Positions 34,630 through 45,024 of a stretch of DNA of 52,170 nucleotides are shown piece by piece. Under the pieces are notes generated by a model. The model saw only the letters and a list, made by a program, of their open reading frames with translations, was not told the origin of the DNA and searched no databases. Numbering within the stretch: the stretch's first letter is position 1; each line of letters opens with the position of its first letter. Origin of the DNA: Rubripirellula sp. (GTDB taxonomy: Bacteria; Planctomycetota; Planctomycetia; Pirellulales; Pirellulaceae). The stretch is taken from contig JARGNK010000033.1 of the NCBI GenBank assembly GCA_029213145.1, positions 1 through 52,170 of the forward strand. The letters are read 5' to 3'. The position numbers and the translations under genes are program-made.

Positions 34630-35118
34630 TTGCTGCGTCAACAATTACTCGTCGACCAAAACGTGCAGGGTTCGTTATTGCAGCGGACAGCTTTGTACAG
34701 TGCCGCTAGCGTGAGTTATTTCTTCATTATCCTGATTTTCAGGGAGTGGATTTCCAGTCCCTCGGTCAGCTTTTGGGAGGCAGTCTTCTCCAGCCTCGGC
34801 GAATCGACCTATTGATCGCCCGGATTCATGCTCCTAATACTGATCGTCGCTTGTGATCTGCGCAAGCTAACCGATCGATTCGCTGGCCCCTTCTTTCGTC
34901 TGCGTCGCGAAATGCAACGTCTTGCCCGTGCTGAAAGCGAGACGTCAAACCGATTTCGAGAGGGTGATTTCTGGGTTGAGATTACTGATGACTTCAATTC
35001 GGTGCGTGAGGAACTCCTGCGGCTTCGAAAGTTCCACGCGGAGCACAGCAGAATGCCAAAACAAGCAGCATTTCGGCAGAATCAGGCATCTGATCTCACT
35101 AAGTCTAACCAAGCTTGA
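34630..35118 (+). pseudogene. HAMP-like membrane protein gene interrupted by an in-frame TGA (34813-34815)
   Basis: One frame reads LRQQLLVDQNVQGSLLQRTALYSA (first membrane segment about 20-38) and FWEAVFSSLGESTY, then TGA at codon 62. It continues SPGFMLLILIVACDLRKLTDRFAGP, RLRREMQRLARAES and NRFREGDFWVEITDDFNSVREELLRL. Both parts read as one two-helix membrane protein with a HAMP-like tail that I recall in planctomycetes near pilin genes. The stop therefore interrupts it (162 codons in all). The likely original codon is TGG (Trp) after Tyr. The 5' start is TTG 34630. Alternatives are a sequencing error, or translation of the distal part from ATG 34828. No Cys logic supports selenocysteine. 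Confidence 0.6.
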
Positions 35119-35314
35119 TGCCGTAGTTTGAGAGAGTAGAGCTCTGTACGTAAACTGTCTTGAAAACCAGACAGGGAGTTAACCAGACTAGTCAATCGAA
35201 AGTGGTGTCGATTTAATACTGTTCTCGACTAAAATTTGGTTTTGCAACCGAATCTTATTCGTTGCCCTTCTGGGCATTGAATTTCAGCCAAGAACATATC
35301 GCCGAGATATCGAC

Positions 35315-37369
35315 GTGAAGTTGCTGTTTCAATCTATCGCCGAGGGCAGCTGTATCCTCAATCTCGATGCTCGTGATATGCGGGACATCGTTGAGGCGGC
35401 TGTAGGATTCTTAGTGCAAACGGGCCGTTTGCAGGAACACTTGAGAGATCAGGTGGTCGAAGGGATTCTCGAGCGAGAGAAATCTGTTCCAACAGCGATC
35501 GGGCATGCCTGCGCCGTACCACACCTATACGACGAAGCAATCTCCCAGCCTGCCATGGTCTTCGTGAGGCTGCATCACGGCGTCAACCTAGGCGCACCGG
35601 ACGGCATTGCCACCAGATTCGTGTTTCTCCTAATTGGCTCCAATGAGCAGACGCCACAACACCTGGATACGTTGTCATCAATTGCAAGACTGATGTCTGA
35701 CAACGTCTTTCATTTCGAAGCAACGTATGCAAAGACGCAACAAGATGTGCTCAATGCCATTGAACGGCACGTCAATCGCAACGTGCTCGCGGCACCTCCC
35801 AAACCACAACCCGTCAGCGAAGGGCTAAAAACTAGCCGGCGACCGTTTGCCGGTATCAAAGCAGACATCCGTCGCAGGGCACCGCACTATCTGAGTGATT
35901 TTCGTGAGGGGCTGCGTGCCAAATGCTTAGCATCGATTGTGTTCATGTTCTTTGCCTGCCTCGCGCCCGCAGTCACGTTCGGGGGGATCATGGGGCAAGC
36001 TACTGGCCAAGCGATCGGCCCCTCCGAAATGCTGATCTCTACGGCTGTCTGCGGTCTGGTCTACGCTGTTTTGGCCGGTCAACCGCTCATCATTCTGGGT
36101 GGGATCGGTCCATTACTGATTTTCACTATTATCCTATATCGACTCACTCTCGACATGGGATATGCAAACCAATTCCTCGGTATCTACGGCTGGGTAGGGC
36201 TCTGGACCGCTGCGCTTACTTTCTTGCTCGCGGTAACCAACGCCAGCAACCTGATGCGATACTTTACGCGGTTCACAGATGAAATTTTCTCCGCTTTGAT
36301 GTCTTTGATTTTCATTTACAAAGCGATTCAAGGGTTGGTGATCACTTTCCAGGAAGGCGGGGATACGGGATCAGCCGAAAAAGGGCTACTTGCGTTGGTC
36401 TTGGCAGTCGGAACGTTCTACATCGCGATGACGTTGGCCGGCTTTCGCCGCAGTCGATACCTCTCACCATGGATGCGAGAATTCTTAGCCGACTTCGGTC
36501 CCTCCATCGCATTAGGGTGCATGATTGCCGTCGCTTGGTGGTTGGGGGACGCCTCCACTTTGGATACCCTGCAACTGGGTGAGCAAGCGGCCGATGGCTC
36601 CTCGAGATCATGGTTCGTCGACCTCGCAGGCGTCCCGCATTGGATCAAATTTGCCGCCATCGGTCCCGCAGCACTCGCGGCTGTACTGATTTTCCTTTCA
36701 CAGAATATCACCACTCGTCTAGTCAACAGCCCTGGAAATCGATTGACCAAAGGAGAGTCGTACCATCTGGATCTCGCCGTGGTCGGTGGACTAATCGGTG
36801 TCTGCTCGCTGTTCGGCTGGCCCTGGATGGTCGCAGCGACCGTGCGTTCTCTCGCCCATCTGCGCTCGCTGGCAATCGTCGAAGAAAAAACGTCCGGCAA
36901 CCAAGGCAGTAATGAGATCATTCACGTCCTTGAGAATCGGATTACCGCGATTGCCATTCATTTGTTAATCGGCGCAACGTTGCTGGTATTAAATCTGCTG
37001 AATTACGTTCCAATGGCTGCGCTGTATGGCATTTTCTTATTCATGGGCTTTGCATCGCTCCGAGGCGTCCAGTTCATTGACCGACTGGGCTACTGGTTAA
37101 TGGATTCGTCGCTATACCCAATCAATCACTACACGCGGCGAGTGCCTACACGCACGATTCACCTGTACACATTCGTTCAATTCATCTGCCTGATCGTCCT
37201 GTGTGTCATCAATGTAAGCCCTTATGAACCGGTTCGAATCCTGTTCCCAATCTTCATCGCGCTGTTAGTACCTGTGCGATTCCTGTTGGGACGTTTTTTT
37301 GATCAGGACCACCTGGCCTTCTTGGAAGCGGACGAGGAACCAGAAGACGAAGAACTCCACTGGGTCTAA
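35315..37369 (+). CDS. PTS EIIA-SLC4 (bicarbonate/anion) fusion transporter
   Basis: A 684-residue protein from ATG 35315. Residues 1-150 are a PTS EIIA (fructose/mannitol type) domain with the phosphorylatable His70 in GHACAVPHLYDEA. After a linker, residues about 175-660 are an SLC4/HCO3 transporter core of about 13 membrane segments: DFREGLRAKCLASIVFMFFACLAPAVTFGG, QPLIILGGIGPLLIF, FTDEIFSALMSLIFIYKA and LFGWPWMVAATVRS. The cytoplasmic domain of band 3 shares the EIIA fold, so this fusion parallels the eukaryotic layout. Likely bicarbonate or borate/anion transport; the EIIA may gate it. Retained His70 leaves phosphorylation possible. No PTS genes nearby. Confidence 0.9.
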   Translation: MKLLFQSIAEGSCILNLDARDMRDIVEAAVGFLVQTGRLQEHLRDQVVEGILEREKSVPTAIGHACAVPHLYDEAISQPAMVFVRLHHGVNLGAPDGIATRFVFLLIGSNEQTPQHLDTLSSIARLMSDNVFHFEATYAKTQQDVLNAIERHVNRNVLAAPPKPQPVSEGLKTSRRPFAGIKADIRRRAPHYLSDFREGLRAKCLASIVFMFFACLAPAVTFGGIMGQATGQAIGPSEMLISTAVCGLVYAVLAGQPLIILGGIGPLLIFTIILYRLTLDMGYANQFLGIYGWVGLWTAALTFLLAVTNASNLMRYFTRFTDEIFSALMSLIFIYKAIQGLVITFQEGGDTGSAEKGLLALVLAVGTFYIAMTLAGFRRSRYLSPWMREFLADFGPSIALGCMIAVAWWLGDASTLDTLQLGEQAADGSSRSWFVDLAGVPHWIKFAAIGPAALAAVLIFLSQNITTRLVNSPGNRLTKGESYHLDLAVVGGLIGVCSLFGWPWMVAATVRSLAHLRSLAIVEEKTSGNQGSNEIIHVLENRITAIAIHLLIGATLLVLNLLNYVPMAALYGIFLFMGFASLRGVQFIDRLGYWLMDSSLYPINHYTRRVPTRTIHLYTFVQFICLIVLCVINVSPYEPVRILFPIFIALLVPVRFLLGRFFDQDHLAFLEADEEPEDEELHWV

Positions 37370-37397
37370 ACGCAACTGGTTCTAGAAGCAACGTGTT

Positions 37398-37423
37398 CGA
37401 TTTTATCGCTTGACGAAATCGAT
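37398..37423. terminator. Inverted repeat between convergent genes
   Basis: TCGATTT (37398-37404) and AAATCGA (37417-37423) make a perfect 7-bp stem with a 12-base loop, 29 bases after the transporter stop. Its place between convergent genes suits a bidirectional terminator, but no T tract follows. The rest of 37370-37595 shows no gene. Confidence 0.35.
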
Positions 37424-37595
37424 ACTGATCCCGGAATGCGGTCATTTCAGGGCTCTTCTTCAACGGAGAGCAATCAGCTAGACCGTGATTCAATCTTCAC
37501 CCCTTCAATCCGGCTCCTTCAGCGTTAGCCAATCAACCAAGTGTGGTAGGAAGTCAGATCAGCAAAACGAATGACAACCCAACCTGCGTCAGTGG

Positions 37596-40500
37596 CTACA
37601 TCAAGTAGAAGGGGTTGTTATTCGCATTCGCATTATCATCACCATCATCACGCGGGCCAATCTCATCCCAACTGACCGATTCCATGATTTGGTCAATTTG
37701 TTCCGGCATGCCGATAATCTTCTTCGTCACCGGCGGCAAAGAAACAATCTCCAAGGGTGACTGCGACAGTTCTAAACCGAAGTCTGGCGTGCTCACCGTG
37801 ATCAATTCTCCCTCCGCCTGAACCACTCGCCGAGCGAGTTCGTTGATCACGAGCAGCGGATCACGGGCAGTCAATAAGCCGTCACCGCTGGTGTCAAAGA
37901 ATGCACCGCCAAACTGCGAAAGTGATTCGAGGGCTGGCAACGCCACATCCGGCATTCTCGCAAGTTGATTGATCGCGAACAAAGCATCATTAGCAGTCAC
38001 TTTACCGTTATAGTTCACATCCCACTTGCTTAAAGCATTTTGCCACGGCTGATCAGAAATCACATGAACCCGTTGCTCACCGGCTTGAATCACCTGTGCA
38101 AATTCCATCCCGTACATGATGGGATCTTCAGCAAAGGCTGTCCCGTTAAAGACAAGGTCTTGATCACGCGTTAACCGCAGCACGGGGACATCCCCAGACG
38201 GGATCAAATCTCCCAATCTTTCGAGATCCAAAACGATCTCAACCCCAGCCTCACTGGCGATCCCATACTCCTCAAAGCTATCGACTCGACCGGTCAACAA
38301 ATCAACAAAATCGGTCGGCTGATCGAGATTAAGCCATAGTTGATCAAAACCACTTCCGCCACTCAGCCGTGTGAAGCTCGTTCCCCGAATCCAAACGCGA
38401 TCGTCACCTCCAGCCGCGTCGAACTCAACCGCCCCAGTCGTATCCACCAACTGCCCCAACTCAAAATCTTGCGACAGCAAATTGGCAACCACTTGCAATC
38501 CGTCTGAGTGGCTGGCCTGTCGCAGCAGCACCCCGCTATCAACATCAAGCAACAAGACTGACTCATCATCCTCGATCATCCGCAGGGTGGCCGGTTGTTC
38601 ATCCTCCACCTGCACAACAACAACTTGTTCACTGGCTTCAGAAAATAAAGAGTCGGACGCTTGAGCATCCACATTCAAGCGTACGGAAACATCTTTGGGA
38701 TCGATCAACAGGTCCGGCACACCGACAACAGCAACGGTCTGAATTTGGTTCCAATTCAGCGGTGTGAAAACGATTCGATCGTCGACAATCTCGATGTCGC
38801 TCGATTCAAAGCTGACTTCCACGACTACGTCAGATAAGGGCTTAGAGGCGAGAGAAACACCAAAATGATCCTCACCCAACAATTCCCCCACGATGACCGT
38901 GCCAGCATCTTCACTCAGTCGAATAGCGGCAACTTCGTTATCAGCAATTCTCAATTCAATTGGTTCGGCGACAAACCCAAGAGCAGATACACCAAGCTGC
39001 ACAAGTCGATCCCCCTCGAGCACCATGTTGTCCTGGACACCAACTGGGACCGTGACGGATTTCTCGCCCACCCCGAATGTCGCTCTCTCGGGAATCACAA
39101 TGTCACCGTCCGTCGCGGAAAGTTCCACCACGATCGACTCAGACAAATCCAATGTATTTCGCTGCAAGACCAACTGGGCGGCTGCACTGCCACCCGATTC
39201 ACCAATCACTGAACTTGAAAGCGATGAAAAGATGGTCGGAACTTCGTCATCGATCACCGTGAGATTCACAGACGACCCGATGTAACGATCGGCATTCGCT
39301 TCAACCTCGATCTGCTGATCACCATCAGCAAATAGATCGTCGATAACGTTGATCGAAAACACCGCCTGATCTTCTGAGGCGGGAATCACGACTGAACCAG
39401 GTAATGTCACCTGCCCGGTCGAATCCGTCGTGAGAAACACTTCAACAGGCTCACTTAAATCATCTTTTGTTCGAGTAATCGTGGCCGTTGCAACTTGGAA
39501 TCCAGTCGCCGACTCGTTCAGCAACTGACGATTTATCGATAGTGATAGCTCGGGTGGCACATCCTCATTAAGCACCAGCAAATCGACCGTCTCACTTGCA
39601 AAGCCGCTGGCATTTGCAGAAACAGAAACCACTCGATCCTCATCAACAATGTCATTGTCACTGGCGGAAAACTCAATCACGACCGAGCGAGCCCCAACAG
39701 GGATCACCACCTGAGGCACGACGAGTTGCCCCGCCGGTTCTACCTCGATAGAGACTGACTGTGATTCGGACAAGTCAGCCACATTACGATGCACTACCGC
39801 TTGCCCCAAGCCTCCCTCAAACAACGAATCTGTGTTGAGGGTAAGGCTCAGTTGTTGCTGATCATCATCGGTCACCAAAATTGATTCACTAGAGGAATCA
39901 AAACCCTCAGTATTCGCAACAATCTCAACCGTTTTACCCCCATCAACCAATGCGTCATCAACAATCGTCAAGGGAACGTTGATACTGGAAGCTCCCTGCG
40001 GAATGATGACCGAATCTGGCAGTTGCAACTCTGACCGATCTGAGGTTGTTAGCTGGACATCGACAGGTAGGCTGACATCCACCGTGTTGCGACTCACCGT
40101 CACCTGCTTTGGTGGTCGCGGATCAGCAAAGGAAAATCGATCAGCGGCAAAATAGGCGGGCGTGTTCATCCCAAACTGCCCAACATCAGAGGATGTCAGC
40201 GAAAAAGTCAACTCGACCGCATCTCCCAACGACGACACATCAACCGTTGTCCACTGATCGACAATGTAATCGAGCTGGTTGTTTTCCGATCGATAATCAG
40301 CCAAATAGAAGTCAACTGTCCCCTGCGATTGCCCCGCGGAATCGAGTCCCTCAATTGTCAACAAAAAGAAATCAGGGTCGTTGCCGGTCTCCCCCCCAAA
40401 TTTCTTTGCAAAATCATCTCCCTGCTGCATCGAAAGCGCCGCGTAGGTCGTATTGGCGATATCAATCGTCTCAAAGGCACCCTGAATCATGGGATTCCGG

Positions 40501-42893
40501 GTCACACGTGGTGTCGAAAACGTTGCGGCAACAGCGTAGGTGTCCGACCCCAGCGAACCACGCCCAGGCGAAAGACCGTCACCTTGCACGAACGCGCTGT
40601 ACTGATTGGTAAACCCGGGCGTCGTCGTGTCTGTGGTTTTGGAATAAGCCCAACCAGACCAACTACCCCAAGTCGAGTTATATTCGTTGCTAAAAGTTAG
40701 GCCGTCGCTGACAAAACCACCAGCTTCGTCGGAACCGTTGTAAAAAGACTCCGCCGCAAGACGACGCCCCAAATCCTCAAGTCGCACATTCCTCGCGCCA
40801 TCTGATTCATCCACTGCAAGAACTTCTACGGCCACCGACAGTGCCGGCGAATCGTTCTCAACAACAGAGATTGATTCACTATCACCCAGATAAGATCCAG
40901 CAGAAACAGAAACAGAAGCGGTTGCGGAATCTCGATAGAGATCATCCTCTACGCCAGTCACCAGAAATTCAGCAGAGGCCTGGCCGACGGGAACCGTGAT
41001 GGTCCCGGGTAATGAAACCAGTGATGTATCGGAAGATGCCAACGAAACAACAAGCGGCCGACTTTGATCCGCATCATTCCTTGTTACGATCGCAGTGGCG
41101 ACATGACCTTCATCAACGCTCGAAGGAAGTGTTAGCTCAAGCGTTTGAGTTTCATCGTCCTCGACCACGAGGGTTTTTGAAGAGCCAGTCCATTCGACGA
41201 CGGATGCTTCGATAAGCACGGCTCGCGTTCCCTGAAATAAGTCGTCGTCGGAAACATCGACGGTGAACTCCGCGTAACGATCTCCAGCTGCAATGGTGAC
41301 CGATGCCGGCACGCTTACCAGATCTGAATCTGATGGAACGATTGACACGGTGACTGCGTTGGCAGTGTCAGCATCTGGTCGACTAACCCGTGCGGTTGTC
41401 GCTGAGTCGCCGTCGCTTTCAAGAACATTAGAATCCGCGAGATCGAATGGAAGCACTTGCTCTGTCAGAACAATGTCATCGATGGCAAAGTAAGCTGGTG
41501 TATTGATGCCAAAATCCCCTACATCCGAGGATGAAAGTTTGAACTCGATAGATTCAGCATTCGAAATCGGACTCAAATCAACTTCGATCCATTCATCAAG
41601 GATGTAATCATCGGCGTTGTCCACGAATCGGTAATCAGCGAGATAAACTTCAACTGAATCAATTGGAGCCCCGCCGAAATCTTTGCCGGTTATTTCAAGC
41701 AAGAAAAAATCTGGATCATCCCCAGTTTCTCCACCAAATGCTTTGGCGAAATCATCGCCATCACGCATGGACAAAGCAGCATACGTGGTATTCGCGACTT
41801 TGATTGATTCTAACAGGCGGGCATCCCCGGCCTGCCGCCGAATGGTCGGCGGATCAAAACCACCGCTCTGATCCATGAAACCCACACCAAACGTCTTTGA
41901 CCCGTCAGCGCCACCCCCAGCAAACGAGCTGAGATCATTCTGGAAACCGGGGGTCACCACGTCGGTTTGATTGCTATAGGCAAATTGATTCCAGGAACCG
42001 TAGGTCAGCGAATTCGCGTTATTGAATGACAAGGAACCGCTTGTAAATTCACCGACCACGACGTCATCACCGTACGGCCCAACTATCAACGTTCCGCCTT
42101 CAACTGGGCCGATAAAGCCGGATCCGTCAGACAGAGAGGAACCAAGATCTTCAAAACCGACGATCTCACGGACCGATTGATCCGCATGAATCACCCCGAT
42201 TGCGTCCAAGTCGAATCCAGCGCTACCCTCGGTAGGAAACGGATCGTAGATAGGATCCCCACTTGCATCAGTCGCACCACCGTCACCAACGACATCGACC
42301 AAACGTACGTGACTAACACGAGTCAAATCCAAATCTGGGTCAATTCCCTCTAAGCGCCCCAAGTCGAAAGGCGTCCCAAAACCCGCCCGATATTTGCCAG
42401 CTAACTGATCGATATCCGATGGGTCGACCGAACCAAAAGGCCCCACCGGCTCAGCGGTTAGTGAATCACTCGGAAAACGTATAAAGTCAACGCCATTCGA
42501 AGAGACTTCGACATGCGCAAGTTCCAAAAACGTATCGCTGAAGCTGTTTTCAAAAACCGCGAAGTCGAATCCCAACCCATCACGAATCGGCGCGTCGAAC
42601 CCAAGCGTCACCATGCCACCACGTCCGAGGGAAACCGTGTCGAATGCGGTTCCCTCGGCTGGGCCCAAGGCGCGGGAGGAAACCTGAAATTCCAGATCAA
42701 CATTGGTACCCGGATCGTACCGCACCACCTTGGACGCCCAGCCAACAATTGACGGATCATTCATCGCGATCGCCGTTGATCCTGACTGATCAGCTGCCGG
42801 CGCGTAGGGTCCTGCCAACATCCGCCGATCTTCTAGGCGCTCAGCCAGCAACCGACGCTTACCGTACTTTGATTTAGACCGTTGGTTCATCAA
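37596..42893 (-). CDS. Giant secreted DUF4465/Calx-beta-like/dockerin protein under cobalamin riboswitch control
   Basis: 1765 residues. The N-terminus [16 protein letters not shown] is the planctomycetal motif of very large exported proteins. Residues about 30-235 form a cell-surface domain ([59 protein letters not shown]). DUF4465 copy 1 is at about 244-475 and copy 2 at about 700-923, both with [16 protein letters not shown] and DPDFFLL. Calx-beta-like repeats fill about 480-700 and 923-1390. A dockerin pair follows at about 1624-1688 ([32 protein letters not shown]). Copy 2 splits a Calx-beta-like repeat. It follows the DUF1559 pseudopilin gene by nine bases. The riboswitch and DUF4465 suggest cobalamin capture at the surface; that is inference. 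Confidence 0.9.
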   Translation of the reverse strand: MMNQRSKSKYGKRRLLAERLEDRRMLAGPYAPAADQSGSTAIAMNDPSIVGWASKVVRYDPGTNVDLEFQVSSRALGPAEGTAFDTVSLGRGGMVTLGFDAPIRDGLGFDFAVFENSFSDTFLELAHVEVSSNGVDFIRFPSDSLTAEPVGPFGSVDPSDIDQLAGKYRAGFGTPFDLGRLEGIDPDLDLTRVSHVRLVDVVGDGGATDASGDPIYDPFPTEGSAGFDLDAIGVIHADQSVREIVGFEDLGSSLSDGSGFIGPVEGGTLIVGPYGDDVVVGEFTSGSLSFNNANSLTYGSWNQFAYSNQTDVVTPGFQNDLSSFAGGGADGSKTFGVGFMDQSGGFDPPTIRRQAGDARLLESIKVANTTYAALSMRDGDDFAKAFGGETGDDPDFFLLEITGKDFGGAPIDSVEVYLADYRFVDNADDYILDEWIEVDLSPISNAESIEFKLSSSDVGDFGINTPAYFAIDDIVLTEQVLPFDLADSNVLESDGDSATTARVSRPDADTANAVTVSIVPSDSDLVSVPASVTIAAGDRYAEFTVDVSDDDLFQGTRAVLIEASVVEWTGSSKTLVVEDDETQTLELTLPSSVDEGHVATAIVTRNDADQSRPLVVSLASSDTSLVSLPGTITVPVGQASAEFLVTGVEDDLYRDSATASVSVSAGSYLGDSESISVVENDSPALSVAVEVLAVDESDGARNVRLEDLGRRLAAESFYNGSDEAGGFVSDGLTFSNEYNSTWGSWSGWAYSKTTDTTTPGFTNQYSAFVQGDGLSPGRGSLGSDTYAVAATFSTPRVTRNPMIQGAFETIDIANTTYAALSMQQGDDFAKKFGGETGNDPDFFLLTIEGLDSAGQSQGTVDFYLADYRSENNQLDYIVDQWTTVDVSSLGDAVELTFSLTSSDVGQFGMNTPAYFAADRFSFADPRPPKQVTVSRNTVDVSLPVDVQLTTSDRSELQLPDSVIIPQGASSINVPLTIVDDALVDGGKTVEIVANTEGFDSSSESILVTDDDQQQLSLTLNTDSLFEGGLGQAVVHRNVADLSESQSVSIEVEPAGQLVVPQVVIPVGARSVVIEFSASDNDIVDEDRVVSVSANASGFASETVDLLVLNEDVPPELSLSINRQLLNESATGFQVATATITRTKDDLSEPVEVFLTTDSTGQVTLPGSVVIPASEDQAVFSINVIDDLFADGDQQIEVEANADRYIGSSVNLTVIDDEVPTIFSSLSSSVIGESGGSAAAQLVLQRNTLDLSESIVVELSATDGDIVIPERATFGVGEKSVTVPVGVQDNMVLEGDRLVQLGVSALGFVAEPIELRIADNEVAAIRLSEDAGTVIVGELLGEDHFGVSLASKPLSDVVVEVSFESSDIEIVDDRIVFTPLNWNQIQTVAVVGVPDLLIDPKDVSVRLNVDAQASDSLFSEASEQVVVVQVEDEQPATLRMIEDDESVLLLDVDSGVLLRQASHSDGLQVVANLLSQDFELGQLVDTTGAVEFDAAGGDDRVWIRGTSFTRLSGGSGFDQLWLNLDQPTDFVDLLTGRVDSFEEYGIASEAGVEIVLDLERLGDLIPSGDVPVLRLTRDQDLVFNGTAFAEDPIMYGMEFAQVIQAGEQRVHVISDQPWQNALSKWDVNYNGKVTANDALFAINQLARMPDVALPALESLSQFGGAFFDTSGDGLLTARDPLLVINELARRVVQAEGELITVSTPDFGLELSQSPLEIVSLPPVTKKIIGMPEQIDQIMESVSWDEIGPRDDGDDNANANNNPFYLM

Positions 42894-42902
42894 AAAAAAT
42901 CC

Positions 42903-43733
42903 CTAGCGTGAAGAGTCGAGCTGAGCAATGATTTCGTTGCCATTACGCGTACAAAGCGCAGCGAGCAATTTGAGGTTCATATTTTCATCCATGAACTTCA
43001 CCGACCCGTCAGCGAACAATCCATTCGCGCCGGCGGGATGAAAACTGCGAATGTCGTTTTCGAATTTTGGTGCGCGATTGATCGAGAATGCCTGATCAAA
43101 AAGATTACGTCCATTGATCCATTGTCCATCGGGAAAATCGGCATCCTCCGACACCATCAAGGTCGTTGCTGTTCCATCGGTGATGTCTCGAAACCGAATC
43201 GATTGATCATGGACGAACACACCTCTTGGAGGATTGTTACGACTCACTATTCGCTCACCATAAATACCGCCATAGTCAGTTGCTCCGTACCTGCGTTGCA
43301 GAGGCGACAATCTTGGTGTGCTGGGACACAGATAAGTTTCGATTGGAACCGCGCCCGCCTCCGCATTGCGGGCGTGGTCAAAAGGGTACTCAAAGTCGAC
43401 ACGAACATAGGTCGACGATTCATCTAAAAATGGCAGCACGAACGCGGACCAAGCCAACTGTTTCCCATTTCTAAACTGCGGGCGAACTTCGATCGCGCCC
43501 GGAGGGAACCGCCGGAAAGCAGCATGGTAGTTGTGCAACGCCAAGCCAATTTGCCGCAAATTGTTTTGACATTGCATGCGTTGCGCGGCTTCTCTCACTG
43601 CCTGCACCGCCGGCAGCAACAATGCAATTAGGATTCCAATGATCGCCAAAACCACCAACAACTCGACCAATGTAAAACCGCTCGACCGACACGTCACGAT
43701 TCGCGCATGCACACTTGTTCGCGAAAAACGCAT
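42903..43733 (-). CDS. DUF1559 pseudopilin-like protein
   Basis: 276 residues. The type IV prepilin motif G|FTLVELLVVLAIIGILIALLLPAVQ has the cut after Gly19, Glu at +5 and the hydrophobic helix. The planctomycete-typical continuation is VREAAQRMQCQNNLRQIGLALHNYHAAFRRFPPG (DUF1559). The C-terminus ends HPAGANGLFADGSVKFMDENMN, the family's hallmark. A GGGAGG site (43746-43751) lies 12 bases before ATG, rather far. It is the first gene after the cobalamin riboswitch and shares the transcript with the giant protein. It may help secrete or anchor that protein through a pseudopilus; the family's function is unknown. Confidence 0.93.
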   Translation of the reverse strand: MRFSRTSVHARIVTCRSSGFTLVELLVVLAIIGILIALLLPAVQAVREAAQRMQCQNNLRQIGLALHNYHAAFRRFPPGAIEVRPQFRNGKQLAWSAFVLPFLDESSTYVRVDFEYPFDHARNAEAGAVPIETYLCPSTPRLSPLQRRYGATDYGGIYGERIVSRNNPPRGVFVHDQSIRFRDITDGTATTLMVSEDADFPDGQWINGRNLFDQAFSINRAPKFENDIRSFHPAGANGLFADGSVKFMDENMNLKLLAALCTRNGNEIIAQLDSSR

Positions 43734-43886
43734 GATGACGGAATACCTCCCGGCGCACTCGATAACGAGGCGACAACGGCGACAACGGTTAAGTGACAGT
43801 CAGAGCATCCGCGGAATAACCGCACGCCGAATCCTGCACGGCTCTGCTCTCGACACGAACCTCGCCCAAGAAGGTCTCATCGTGTC
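43734..43886 (-). promoter_or_regulatory. Expression platform and leader of the cobalamin riboswitch
   Basis: Directly after the aptamer, GACACGA (43886-43880 on the minus strand) pairs with TCGTGTC (43858-43852). A second repeat CAGAGC/GCTCTG pairs 43846-43841 with 43806-43801. The ribosome site of the DUF1559 gene lies just beyond. Alternative pairing of these helices with the aptamer could switch transcription or translation. Which mechanism is used is unclear; there is no U tract. Confidence 0.5.
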
Positions 43887-44089
43887 CAACAAACGGTAGG
43901 TCTTCTGACTTTCGATCGAACCGCCTCTCCGCCTTCTCGAACGGCAGTCGCTCGATGGCAAAAAGATGAATTAGCGGCGGAAAGCACACAGTGCCTTCCA
44001 ATCGATTACAGCGGCCGGGCCGTCCCGGAATTTCACCGGTGTTCCCTGTACACGCAACGGAGAAAATTCCGCAGCGTCACCATTTGTTG
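43887..44089 (-). promoter_or_regulatory. Cobalamin (B12) riboswitch aptamer
   Basis: Read on the minus strand, the conserved core appears in order. GGGAAC...GGTGAAATTCC is followed by GGGACGGCCCGGCCGCTGTAA (the usual form ends CCCGCNACTGTNA), then GGCACTG, and near the end AAGTCAGAAGACCTACC (usual AGCCAGGAGACCTGCC). The closing helix P1 is CAACAAATGGT (44089-44079) with ACCGTTTGTTG (43897-43887): 11 pairs, one G-U. At 203 bases the size is normal. It points at the DUF1559-giant protein operon, not at kdsB on the other strand. Adenosyl- or methylcobalamin would be expected to turn the operon off. Confidence 0.93.
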
Positions 44090-44182
44090 TTGGCAAGAAA
44101 TCTAACTCTCGACTCGCAGGGTGTCAAACGCCCTGATAAGGTTGCGTCATTCGGTCATCCGTATAACAGCAGCAGAGGCCCC

Positions 44183-44938
44183 ATGCGTTGCATTCTGGTC
44201 ATTCCCGCCCGATTGGCGTCCACCCGCCTTCCCGAAAAATTACTCCGGCGAGTCGGTGGAAAAAGCGTTCTACAACACACTTATGAAGCAGCCTGCGCGG
44301 CGACAATCACCGATGAGGTCGTCCTCGCAGTCGACCACGACCGATTGGCCGATGAAGTCAGCTCATTTGGTGGTCGATGGATTATGACCCAGGCAGACTG
44401 CCCCAGCGGTACCGACCGGATCGCCGAGGTCGCTGACACAATCGACGATGCTCAGGTATTCATTAATGTCCAGGGCGACGAACCCGAAATTGACCCCGCG
44501 ATCATCGATTCCGTCGGACAACTCTTGCTCGATCATCCGGAAGCTGATGTTGCGACCGCCGCCGTCCCTATCCGAAATTTAACGCAACTAGACGATCCCA
44601 ATTGTGTCAAAATTGCGATGGCAGCCGAGCAGGGCAGGGCAGTGTACTTTAGCCGAGCCAGCATTCCTTTTCGAAGAGACGGAATTGATGAGCACACGCT
44701 CAAAGCCGAGCCCCCGCTACATTGGCATCATCTAGGCCTTTACGCCTATCGCCGCGAATTCCTCCGCTGGTTCTCTACCCAACCCCCAAGCCGACTTGAG
44801 CAAACGGAGAAACTGGAGCAACTTCGCGCGATCGAGGCCGGCAAAACCATCTTGGTCGCGCGGGCCACCACCGCCACGCCTGGCATCGATACTGAGCAAG
44901 ACCTGCAGGCGTTTGCCCAACGCTTGGAATCGAGTTGA
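44183..44938 (+). CDS. kdsB: 3-deoxy-manno-octulosonate cytidylyltransferase
   Basis: KdsB activates Kdo as CMP-Kdo for lipopolysaccharide inner core. The 251-residue protein begins at ATG 44183 (MRCILVIPARLASTRLPEKLL, nucleotide-binding). It continues with QADCPSGTDRIAEV, FINVQGDEPEIDP, YFSRASIPF, HHLGLYAYRREFL and EKLEQLRAIEAGKTI, matching the family throughout. It implies a Gram-negative outer membrane with Kdo. The 93 bases upstream form a divergent promoter region with the riboswitch transcript. Confidence 0.96.
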   Translation: MRCILVIPARLASTRLPEKLLRRVGGKSVLQHTYEAACAATITDEVVLAVDHDRLADEVSSFGGRWIMTQADCPSGTDRIAEVADTIDDAQVFINVQGDEPEIDPAIIDSVGQLLLDHPEADVATAAVPIRNLTQLDDPNCVKIAMAAEQGRAVYFSRASIPFRRDGIDEHTLKAEPPLHWHHLGLYAYRREFLRWFSTQPPSRLEQTEKLEQLRAIEAGKTILVARATTATPGIDTEQDLQAFAQRLESS

Positions 44939-45024
44939 CCCGAGCCTGTCTTCCTTTCCGACGAGTCATCAACGATAGGTTTTTGCGTCCTGCCGCGATC
45001 GCCTGATCACCACTGTCTCAGGGA

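Noticed and set aside
34813..34867. The TGA at 34813 as a second selenocysteine codon
   Set aside because: The surrounding residues (ESTY-x-SPGF) are at the edge of a membrane helix with no Cys or redox motif. The nearby hairpin loop lacks a GU start and is 41 bases away. A Trp-to-stop change is simpler.
40109..40700. Plus-strand open frames inside the giant gene
   Set aside because: They mirror the regular codon use of the minus-strand giant protein and have no recognisable domain.
37596..42893. Repetitive giant gene as a CRISPR or minisatellite region
   Set aside because: The repetition is at protein level (Calx-beta-like and DUF4465 domains); there are no identical DNA repeats with spacers.
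44090..44182. Cobalamin riboswitch acting on kdsB
   Set aside because: The conserved B12 core reads only on the minus strand and its closing helix and expression platform extend toward 43734, away from kdsB.
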